Source: Ascidia mentula (lineage: Eukaryota; Chordata; Ascidiacea; Phlebobranchia; Ascidiidae). Taken from it: DNA of 64,000 bases. Position numbers and translations under genes: made by a program. Each line of letters begins with the position of its first letter. Positions within the stretch are counted from its first letter, which is position 1. Shown one piece after another: positions 1 to 10,100 of this stretch. The notes beneath the pieces were generated by a model. That model was given only the letters and a program-made list of their open reading frames with translations. It did no database searches and had not been told where the DNA came from. The stretch is taken from assembly GCA_947561715.1 (NCBI GenBank), contig OX387199.1, positions 16,311,001-16,375,000 of the forward strand, written 5' to 3'.

Positions 1-975
1 TCCAGTCCCGATAGAAATTAGTTGAACCGTCAAATCTTTTCTGTACAACCTGAAAATACAAAATTTTTTGTGGAAAACGTTTGTATTTGTTGCAGAAATT
101 AATTTAAGTCACCCTGTTTGCAGCTTCGGTTCCATTAAAGTTGTTTGTATAACATAACCCTGTTCTTTTAAATAGAGGTTTCCATTCTTGGTTAAACCTT
201 TTCAGTTGACCAACAATGGCTTAGTTCTAATCTTAAAATATGAACTCACTAGCCAACCTCCACCATCAGTTTGCATGTCGCAATATCCCTTGTACGGTTT
301 AGGAGAATATAAATTGTAGACTCCGCTTTGTGTCATTCCGTTCTGCAATGCATCCTTGCAACTGGCGTAAACAAAACGATTCATATCTCCTGCAAAATAA
401 AACGTAATCATTGGTTTGAATATGAATTATGTCCCTTTAACACCGATACAACTTTACTGATATCGACAACATTGCAATAATAAAAAAGAACAATCACCAA
501 ACCTGCTGTTACAGTAAGATTGTTCTCCAATTCATCCTGTTTTGATGCTAACTTCGCGACAGAGACGTTGACGCCTGTTAAAAAAAATATAAACTTTAAA
601 AAATAACCTTAAATCCTTTTTGCTTGAGGTTTTGAAACAAGTGCTACAAACGCAGTTTCGAAATAAAATTTAACTGTTTTAACTTTAGCAAAACTAAATA
701 CGTTTAAGTTCAGTTTCCATTGCTTCCATCTTTGCTTCCAATCTCCTAAATTCATCTTCCCAGGTGTTATTGGCACCGGGCTCTCCTTTCGGTCCCTGGA
801 CACCACGAGGCCTAACAGCTCCCGGTGGACCCCGTTTTCCAGGAGGACCTGCTGGTCTTGGAATCGGATCTTCGTTGCTTCCTCCACGAGTCACGATTAC
901 CTGATTGGCTCTTTGACACAAGCTTAGAATTGGACAAGTTAGAAAAAGCAGCATAATGTAGTTGGTATTTGCCAT
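1..975 (-). CDS. Ficolin-like secreted protein: signal peptide, collagen-like repeat, fibrinogen C-terminal domain (3' part missing)
   Basis: I place four exons on the minus strand: 975-702, 574-503, 389-250 and 49-1, the last cut by the window edge. Donor and acceptor phases agree throughout. The protein starts MANTNYIMLLFLTCPILSLC, a signal peptide. A short Gly-X-Y tract follows (GPPGKRGPPG, then GVQGPKGEPG) with one interruption, then a charged, coiled-coil-like linker encoded partly by the 72-bp exon. The fibrinogen-related domain begins at SCKDALQNGM, passes through GYCDMQTDGGGWL and continues as [10 protein letters not shown]. Collagen plus fibrinogen is the ficolin layout: secreted oligomeric lectins that bind acetylated sugars and can act in complement. 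The sugar and calcium sites lie outside the window, so binding is inferred from family only. An in-frame Met two codons upstream (979-981) is an alternative start. Confidence 0.82.
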
Positions 976-1011
976 CTGCATTTTGAAAGTAGGCCTGCTG
1001 AAGTTAAACAA

Positions 1012-1776
1012 GACACAACATGGAATGTTACATGCTGATTATGTCAAATCGGACGCAGCAGAATGCTTTAAAAAGGAAACTACCTTTTAATACATTTTAT
1101 CCGTTTGTTGTTCATTTGTGTTTAATTGAGTTGCGCATTTTTGATTTACGTTTATTTCATCGAAAATTTAGTGTTTTTTCTACACGACATATGAATATAA
1201 GAAAGTTAGTTAACAACGTGCAGATAGTTTCACATCACAATCATTACATAGGGTTTTAAGGGTTCTGTTTTAGGTTAGCTGAATTGCGAAACCACTGCGT
1301 TTTTTCGGCGATTGTTGATTTGATAACTTGATTGTTTGCAATTGAACTATCTTTTTAGCCGTGTGACCTTATTTAAAAACTTAATATTTAACATACAAAA
1401 ACGACTGCACTTCACCCAGATGATTTTATCGTTTCATATCTTTCGTCACAAACTCATACAAACACCTTAACACAGAGGAAGTATATCCCTCTGTCTTGAT
1501 CTGCAACGGTATATTAAACACTCTATCTCTATTTTTGGCGAAGGCACTGCCAACAGTAGCACGTAACCACTTGAGACTCAAGAGTTTTCAACTGATGATG
1601 GCATAAGCACTTGCAGAAACGTTCAAAATATATAAAACAAGGCAAAGTTTACGGGCCAGACTCTATATTCTCAGAATCTTATCTAGATCTGCAACAATAT
1701 TTCAAGCTTTCAGACGCTTATATACTTGAATGTTATTTCAGTTTGTCGAAAAACAAAAAAGGCGGTTTGCTGGTAA
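1012..1776. other. Intergenic stretch, nothing recognised
   Basis: AT-rich sequence upstream of the ficolin-like gene. It presumably contains that gene's promoter, but I see no clear TATA box or conserved exon. Confidence 0.5.
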
Positions 1777-2098
1777 TCTGGGAACCGTCAGGTACTTGTG
1801 AAAATATTGCTGGGAACCGTCATTTAATTGTGGAAATATGGCTGGGAACCGTCCGGGTACTTGTGGAAATATTGCTGGGAACCGTCATTTAATTGTGGAA
1901 ATATGGCTGGGAACCGTCCGGGTACTTGTGGAAATATTGTTGGGAACCGACATGTAATTGTGGAAATATTGTCGGGAACCGTCAGGTACTTGTGGAAATA
2001 TTGCTGGGAACCGTCATTTAATTGGGAAATATTGCAGGGAACCGTCATGTAATTGGGAAAATATGATTGGGAACCGTAATGTAATTTCGGAAATATTG
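1777..2098. repeat. Minisatellite, about 10 units of 32-33 bp
   Basis: Units have the form CTGGGAACCGTC followed by either ATTTAATTGTGGAAATAT or GGTACTTGTGGAAATAT and alternate between these two types. The array ends where the duplicated segment (copy A) begins. Two worn units of the same repeat stand at 4,728-4,790, at the left edge of copy B. Confidence 0.85.
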
Positions 2099-4666
2099 CT
2101 GGAAACTTTTGGGTTCATTAGCAAAGCCATAAGAAGTTTCTCATTGGAGCTATACAAAAGGTCAAGCCTTGGTAATTAAAATGTGTGCGCAAGCAAAACA
2201 ACAGATACGTCAAAACCACTCGTACAGGATGCAATCAGGACTGGTATCGGCACTCAAACCTCGGAAATAATGTGAAAGACATCGGCAAAAGGCGCAATGT
2301 GATTCCATCGAACCAACGTTCTTCGTATTAATGAAATGGATAAACGCGGAAAAGTGCATGATGGTCACTGAATTTAACGCCTCACAAAAAATAAAACAAC
2401 AGTTTAGTTTGGTACATATGACGATGCATAAACATAAAAAACACTTCCGGTGTCTCCACGGGGGAAATTCCCTCTTACGTGCAAGTTTTATGTAATTTCC
2501 TTTACCAATGAAAGTTCACACAAAAACAGAAGGGAATATACTGGTGACATTGCCATATTTATATGAATCATCAAACAAATCAAGTTATTTGAACTTGGGC
2601 ATTGCGTAAGAATGAAAGTTCCACAAAAGATTTCCCAAATATTTAGGTCAGTGGTTCTTAACCTGGGTTAGATCAAACCCCAGGGGTTCGATTTCGACGT
2701 TTCAGGGGTTCGACGAAGCTCCAATGATTTACAAAAATCAGCGAACGTTTCAGTCACATTTATCTCTGAAATAGTTTCGCAAGTTAAGTTGGCACGAGGA
2801 GGTTGGATTGTAACCATTGAATACTTTCACTCGCATGAGTTAAGATGGTAATTGCTGGGCACTTGCGTGAATTTGAAAATCGTCCGTAGTCATGGCTGAC
2901 GTAAACATTCATCACACACATACAACATTAGTGACTGGCGGTGCGGTTTTCGATATCGCACCAAACGGCCGGGCGTTCATACGAGTCGGCGCCATGCCGT
3001 GAAGGCGTGATTTTCTGGCTTCAAGCGACTTGACGGCAGAGTTAAATCTGCTTTTCCATCAACCTCAGTGATCGGAAGGTTGTTTTCGCATGGTATTTGG
3101 TTTGTTATGATGAATTTTAGGTGGTTTAAAATACTTTTATTTATACATTTAGTGTTTGGTAAAAAAATACCAGAAATTAATTAATAGATGATTTTTATTG
3201 TTCGCAATGACGCAATAATTTTTTTTTTGTTATTTTGAAAACGTTTGTTTAAATAAATCTGGTGCATCAGAGCCACAAACCTGGTCATTTTCTGATCCAA
3301 AAGTAATAGCGAACTAAATAATGCACTTGTTTTGAGTCACGTTCTGTACATGATTATTTTATTGATTTTAAAGTTAAACGTTAACAACAATTTGTCCTAT
3401 CAACGATTTTACGATACAGAGGGTCAAGGTGTTTTGGTTATTTAAATCCCACTTCGGGTATGAATCTCGCTGTCGCTTCAGACGGTGCGAAAATAATTCG
3501 CGAACAACCGGGCCTGTTGTGCAGAAGAGGGCATTCCAAAACATATTTTTTCGTGCTGTGGTGCAATCAAAACACATTCCCGTGGTTAGGTTAAGAATGC
3601 TTTATAGAGCGACCATATCTGACCACGTATGGTAATGGAATATTATGCGAATTCTAAGTCTCGGACTTGAGTCATCTCTCCCCGACCCATCTTCAACACC
3701 ATTGCATTCCAGTTGCGGTAAACAAAAAAACATAACATCCTGCATGCAAAAATGTATTTGCTTGTACACAGTAACCTAAATTCACTACAATTGTGTTAGA
3801 TTGATTTCAGTTTGTATTCCGTTTCGTTTTAAGTCTATATATTCTAATTATTGCTATTTTTGCATGTTTTCGGGGTTCGACGAATCCTTGCAGAGGTTCC
3901 AATAAGTTTGAAAGGTTAAGAACCACTAATTTTGGTTCTGACACTCAGAAAAGAAAGCAACGAAGCGGGAAGTTTTCTGAGTGAAGGTTGGGAAAAAAGA
4001 ACGTTGACTTCTTTCTTCGTCTCTCTCGTATTTGAGCTGCATGTCTTGCTCTTTCTCGGTGCGAGCTTGGAAGAATGCGATTGACTGAAATGTTGCCAAA
4101 TGAAAAGGTAACAAATATGAACAAAAATGGAATTTAAATATTTTAATTAGTAGTTTTTTCTTCTATCTCTTTTTATCGAATGTTCACTGGCATCGCAGCC
4201 AAGGCTTGGCACCCAAGCTTGATCAGCCACTGTGGCCCCTATAGGCGCAACAAATCCTGTGGAGGCGAAAGGCCTGTTGGCTAATAATTGCCTGAATGCC
4301 TCTGTGTAGAATTCACAATGGCAAATACATTAATTCGAATAACAGTTTATTATCAGGCTTTCGGGAATAAATTCCAAGCCCCGGCGAATAGCTTATGGAG
4401 TCTCTGTATTGATGGCCTTGTCACAATGATAATAGAGAATGCAATTGAACATGTAACAGACTGATCTTAACTCAACTTGTAATGCCATGCACTGCGATTT
4501 GAAACGTAAGATCACGTGACATTACTAGAGCAGCAGCGACACATAGTGGAAGAGGAAAAGGGGAATGTCACGAAATGACTGCTAAAACTTGTCATTGTCC
4601 GCTGCAATATCCACATCACTATATGACTTAAACCTTGGTTTCGTATATGTTTAAGATTTTCCCCCC
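2085..4666. repeat. Duplicated segment, copy A (interrupted by a hAT element)
   Basis: Sequence at 2,085-2,648 and 3,929-4,666 aligns by eye with 4,763-6,300 (copy B), for example the shared CACTCGTACAGGATGCAATC at about 2,218 and 4,890. Copy A carries a transposon at 2,649-3,928 and lacks about 200 bp that copy B has just after the insertion point. I see no coding gene in either copy. A stretch near 4,186-4,290 resembles the reverse complement of the SINE body found elsewhere in the window. Confidence 0.8.
2649..3928. mobile_element. Non-autonomous hAT DNA transposon, 1,280 bp
   Basis: The left end reads CAGTGGTTCTTAACCTGGGT. The right end, reverse complemented, reads TAGTGGTTCTTAACCT, so the terminal inverted repeats match over about 15 bp. 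An 8-bp target duplication flanks it: ATTTAGGT at 2,641-2,648 and ATTTTGGT at 3,929-3,936, with one mismatch. These TIRs and an 8-bp duplication are hallmarks of the hAT superfamily. The paralogous copy B has a single ATTTAAGT at 5,320-5,327, an empty site. No transposase reading frame is visible inside, so it would depend on a partner element. Confidence 0.85.
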
Positions 4667-4762
4667 TCAATATTTTGTAAAGTAGATATGTTCACATTTT
4701 ACACAGCAACAGACAACAGACAACACACATGGAAATATTTTTGGAAACCGTCACGCATTTGT

Positions 4763-6300
4763 GGAAATATTGCTGGGAACCTTTGGGATCATTAGCATAG
4801 CCACAATAAGTTTCTCTCAGGAGCTATAGAGAAGGTCAAACCTTGGTAAGTAATATGTTTGTGCAAGCGAAGCAACAGATTCGTCAAAACCACTCGTACA
4901 GGATGCAATCAGGACTGGTATCGGCAATTAAACCTATGAAATAATGTCAAAGACATCGTCAAAAGGCGCAATGTGATTCCATCGAACCAACGTTCTTTCG
5001 TATCAATGCAATGGATAAACACGGGAAACTGCATAATGGTCACAGAATTTAATGCCTCTCAAAAAATAAAACAGCATTTTGGTTCGGTGCATATGACGAT
5101 GCATCAACACAAAAACACTTCCGGTCTCTAAACGGGGGAAATTCCCTTTTACGTGGAAGTTTCATGTAATTTCCTTTACAAAAGAAAGAGCGCACAAAAA
5201 CAGAAGAGAATATACCGGAATAGTGACATTGCCATATTGATGTGAATCATCAAACTGATCAATTTATTTGAACTTGGGCATTGCGTTAGAATAAAAATTC
5301 CACAAAAGATTTCCCAAATATTTAAGTTCTAATACTGCGAAATGAAACAAAGTTTGGAGTTTGTCTGGATGGCAAATTTCTTGTGGCATGAGTCGTAACT
5401 GTGATTTGTTTTGAGGTAAAAGAGGGTTTCCGGGGCGTAACACGTAATTGTAATTGCTGCAGATTGCTACATAATAAACCGTGCAAATGAAAGCGTTGGT
5501 TTGAGTTCGATTTTTCCATGGGGTTTTCATATTGGGAGACGAAGCCGGGCGTTTTCTGAAGGAAGGTTAGGAAAAAGGAACGTTGACTTCTTTCTACGTC
5601 TCTCTCTTTTATTTGAGCTGCATGTCTTGCTCTTTCTCGGTGCGAGCTTGGAAGTATGTGTAATGTGTAGTCACAGATTAAACTCACTGCACAACTATAT
5701 GATTGACTCAAATGTTGCCAAATGAAAGGGTAACAAATATTAACAAAATAATGAAATTTAAATATTTTAATTAATATTTTTTTCTTACATATTTTTTGAT
5801 GAAATGTTCACTGGCATCGCAGCCAAGGCTTGGCACCCAAGCTTGATCAGACACTGTGGCTCCTTTGGGCGCAACAAATCCTGTGGAGGCGAAAGGCCTG
5901 TTGGCTAATAAATGCCTGAATGTCTATTCCAACTGTCTCTCTGTTGAATTTACAATGAGAAACACTTTAATTCGAATAGCAGTTTACTATCAGGCTTTTG
6001 GGAATGAATTCCAATCCAGGGCGAATAGCTTATGTAGTCCCTGTGATGGTTTGCTTGTCACAATGATAATAGAGAATGCAATTGAACACCTAACAGACTA
6101 ATCTTAACTTAACTTGTAATGCCATGCACTGCGATTTGAAACGTAAGATCACGTGACGTTGCTAGAGCAACAGCGACACATAGTGGAAGAGGAGAAAATG
6201 GAATGTCACGCAATGACTGTTAAAACTTGTCATTGTCCGCTGAAATATCCACATCGTTAAATGACTTAAACCTTGGTTTCGTGTATATGTAAAATATTCC
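4763..6300. repeat. Duplicated segment, copy B (empty of the hAT element)
   Basis: Paralogue of copy A in direct orientation. It retains the uninterrupted target site of the hAT insertion and about 200 bp missing from copy A. The part near 5,810-5,890 again looks like a reversed SINE relic. No gene is recognised. Confidence 0.8.
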
Positions 6301-6539
6301 CCGAAACGTTATTATCGCAAATGTATTTGAACTCCCAGTATAGCGACTAATCGAAACCCAATGCCAACAACAAAATTTTAAGCTTACTCTTACGCTTTGA
6401 GTTTCTTGCAGCTCTCGCACGAATGAATCGGCTGTATCTTAGAATCCTACACACGTATCTATTCACTAAAAATTGTAGAAAGTTCCGACCATTTCACAGT
6501 TAAGTTATTTTCAATTTTTCATGTCATATGCAATTTAAC

Positions 6540-6768
6540 AGGGGCGTACCGTGACATGTATTCCAGCATTGCTGGGCATTTTAACTCCTTGCTGCACTTT
6601 GGACAATAGCACCCGGGCCTCGTTATTATAGTGTACCGTGCCATACACTACTTTGCCTCTTGCTCTTTTGGCTGCTGCTAGACCTTTCGCCTTTTCTGCT
6701 GAGGCACAGTTAAATAGGATTCTCCCATTGGGGTAAGGGTTGACGCCCTACAGCCCATGCATACCGAC
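6540..6768 (-). pseudogene. Possible host coding remnant split by the BEL insertion (distal part)
   Basis: Read on the minus strand, this flank holds an open stretch ending in a stop near 6,540: GRILFNCASAEKAKG, then LAAAKRARGKVVYG, ending GIHVTVRPC. It is Ala/Lys-rich in the middle and reads like a protein. Before the insertion it was continuous with the minus-strand reading frame at 13,414-13,671, but the two are in different frames with a stop between them, so either an intron or damage separates them. I do not recognise the family. Confidence 0.35.
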
Positions 6769-7091
6769 TGTAACGGACAGAACTGAGTATGATTTCTGTG
6801 GGTGCACTCATGCGCGGAAACTTATTTTGTGTTTGGGTTGTGCGCGTGCTTGTAATGTTGAGTTAGTGTATCCATTGCAATCTAGTTATTTCTACGTTAT
6901 TTTAATGCCTTCTTGGCTGTGATAAGTTGCATTCTATTTGAATAAGGTGGAGCCGTGTAGGCATTTAGTTTTAAATCGTGTTTATTCTAGTTTTATTTAT
7001 CTGTTTGCTGTGAAACTGCAAATTGGAATAAAAGGTTGAGAATTGCACGCATATAAAAAAGTACACGGCAATTAAGGATCTGTATCCTACA
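6769..7091 (+). repeat. 5' LTR of the BEL/Pao element
   Basis: 323 bp, beginning TGTAACGGACAG and ending GTATCCTACA, so it has TG...CA termini. It reads the same as the 3' LTR at 13,085-13,407; I found no difference by eye. It contains AATAAA at 7,027-7,032 and an AT-rich TATA-like ATATAAAAAA at 7,051-7,060. The 5-bp CCGAC just upstream (6,764-6,768) recurs after the 3' LTR. Confidence 0.95.
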
Positions 7092-7188
7092 TTGAATTTA
7101 AAACTAAAGTCAAAACTGCATTGTTTTGAGTTACGTCTGTGATCTGTTCACATTGTGACGTAATACGCAACGTGCATAGTTGATTGGA

Positions 7189-10100
7189 ATGGATGAATCA
7201 GGCGAGGAGCCCAATGTTTCTAAGGAACTGTTTAAAATACTGGACGTTGTGCGCTCGGGAAATGGTTCTGTAGGGAAATCAAACGCTTCAACAAACTGTG
7301 GTTCCTTTGGAAAAAGTTTGCGTTCCAACAGCTCGCGTGCACGTAGACTTGTTGATGAAAAATCACTGGCACTAAAGTATGCTCAGGAACAAGTTGCCAT
7401 TGAGGAAGAAAAACTGCTTGTTGAAGCTGAACAACGTCGTTTAACGTTGGAAGATGAACAACGTCGTTTAACGTTGGAAGATGAACAACGTCGTTTAACT
7501 ATGGAATCTGAGCGTCGACGTATAGAACTTGAAGGTAAAATAAAGAGCTTTGAATTGAAAAGGCAAATGGCTAAAGCCAGGGAAGAGGTGGCACAGGCCA
7601 CACTGGCTGCTGAACATGTCAGTGAGAGTTGCTCTTCATCAGAATCTTTGTCTGATATTGCGTTAGATGGTACACCAGGAAAAAGGTTGCCAATGAAACG
7701 TTTGACGTGCTTGACTAAGGCTTTCGATGAGCGGCGTGGCGGAAAAGTTTCGGTTCATGATGTTTCGCCAACATCACCTTTTCTACTAGGAAGACCACAT
7801 GTTAATGCTGCATCTATAAATGTTCGTGCTGATCACGAATCACCACTTGTTGCATCAAACTCGTTGGGTCCACTGTTAGAATTGGACGGGGCGCATAAAG
7901 ATTTGCCGCCGTCTCGGAGGGAAACTGGTATTTTGCCTGCAACCGATACTGATATTCCAGGCAAAGGGAGAAACGCTGACGTGGAATATGGGACTCTTGA
8001 TCAAAGCCCTATGAACCAACCTCTTGGACCTGCAGTATCAGGTACTAGACCGACTTCAGATATGGTGTTTTTTGCTGAAATGATCAAACAAAGTTTTAAT
8101 TTGCCACGCTTGACCATAGAGAAGTTTGATGGTGACCCGTACAACTATCACAAATTCCTGAATGACTTTGATCGTCAGATCAATCAAACGAACCTAAGTA
8201 ACTCTGAAAAACTTAGTTACCTTTGTGAATTTTGCACTGGACGTGCAAGGTCTAACATTGTGGAATGCAAAAGTTTGCCATCTGATATGGGCTATTCTGA
8301 AGCATTGAAAATACTACACCATCGTCATGGACGAATTGAATTGGTGTTTCGTGCACATATGGACAAACTGATTGGAAGAAACCAGCTGCGAGAAAATGAC
8401 TTTCGAGGTTTGCAAATGTTTCGTGCGCAGGCAGCCGAAAGTTACAAATTGTTTGGAAGATGGAGTTGTCGCTACACGCTGGACTTGCCACAGAATTTGG
8501 AGGCTGTGGCTCAGAGAATGCCACCGGATTATATTGCACAGTTCATTACAAAGTGTTCGAAACTTAGACTCAAAGGAATATCTCCAACGTTCCAGACTTT
8601 GCTTAATTTCTTGGAAGTTAAGTGTGAAGACATTCTGTCGCCGATGATGAAATATCTTGTGCGGGACACTCAAAAGACAAAGGTTACGAACCAGTATGGT
8701 AAACAATCTCGAAGTGTGTTTAATACGGTTGTAGCGAACACGGAGTCTGATGGACATCATTGTAAAGGGTTGGTGGAATGTCGAGATTGCGGTGGACGAC
8801 ATAGCTTAAAGGATTGCAAGTCATTTATAGGACGGTCCCTCAAGGAGAAATACCAGTTGGCCCATCGTTGCAGACTGTGCTTTAAGTGCCTTGGGGCTGG
8901 ACACTACATTGATGCATGTCCATCTGAGGAGACATGCCAAGTAAAAGGTTGTAGCAAGTCGCATCATACACTGCTACATTGGAGCAAGATTAACAATGCA
9001 TTGGGACAGTCACGTAAGGGGCGAAGCTCAAGTGCCGCCATTGACCCAGATACGGTAAATGGGGTCGGTGTTGTTGCTTCAACGTCTACTGCTCGATCAT
9101 TTAATGTGCGATTGAAAGTTGTGCCCGTCAAGGTACGTACTGTTACATCGGATAAATGTGTACTTACATATGCATTTTTGGATAATGGTGCGAATACGAC
9201 CCTGTGCTCTTCTCGTCTAATGGATAAGCTTGGGCTTAGTGGCAGGTTGAATCCTTTGTCTATTGAAACTATAGCGGGGACGCATAAGATTGATAGTTAT
9301 TGTGTGACTCTTTCTGTTCATGGTGTGGGACAACACGCTGATGTCGTCTATGACCTAACGGATGTTAGGGTTGTTCCGAAATTACCCAGCTTGGCTGGGA
9401 GCATTCCTGTTGGCGAAGACAGTTTAAGATACCCACATATTAGCCATTTAAACTTACCTGTGGTTCGAGATGGTGGGGTTGATTTATTGCTGGCAGCTGA
9501 TCTGCCTGAAGTTCATGAATATACAGAGATTATCCGTGGAGGTCATGGAGAACCTGATGCATTACATACACCACTTGGATGGTGTCTGTTTGGTACAGAA
9601 CGCACCAGGGGAAAGCCTCAAGCATCAGTAAATTTTGTACAGACTAGCTGTGATCAGTGTGGTCAACTTGATGAAATATTTGGACGAGACTTCATGGATC
9701 AGGGAGGTCATAAGCCCACATACTCATTGGAGGACAAGCGGGCTCTTGCTGTGATGGAAAGCACGGCCACTTTGGTGGATGGACATTACCAAATGAGCCT
9801 GCCCTGGAAGTCTGATAACCTAAAGCTGCCGTACAATAGAAATATGGCAGAGAAGAGACTAAAGAACCTTATGCGTCGCTTACAGAATGTCGAGAAGCTT
9901 TGTGAGCAATATAAGAAGAAGATTGCCAATTACATTGAAAACGGATTTGCTCGTCGGATTCCGGATGAATGTCTGAAGCGTACTGATAAAACGTGGTATA
10001 TTCCTCATCATGCCACTGGGAAGAAGTTTCGCATTGTATTTGACTGTGCAGCAACGTTCAAAGGAACATCTCTTAATGACAATCTGTTTCACGGCCCTGA

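Noticed and set aside
8314..8802. 162-codon minus-strand frame inside the BEL element
   Set aside because: Antisense to the gag region of an intact ORF and unlike any known accessory protein.
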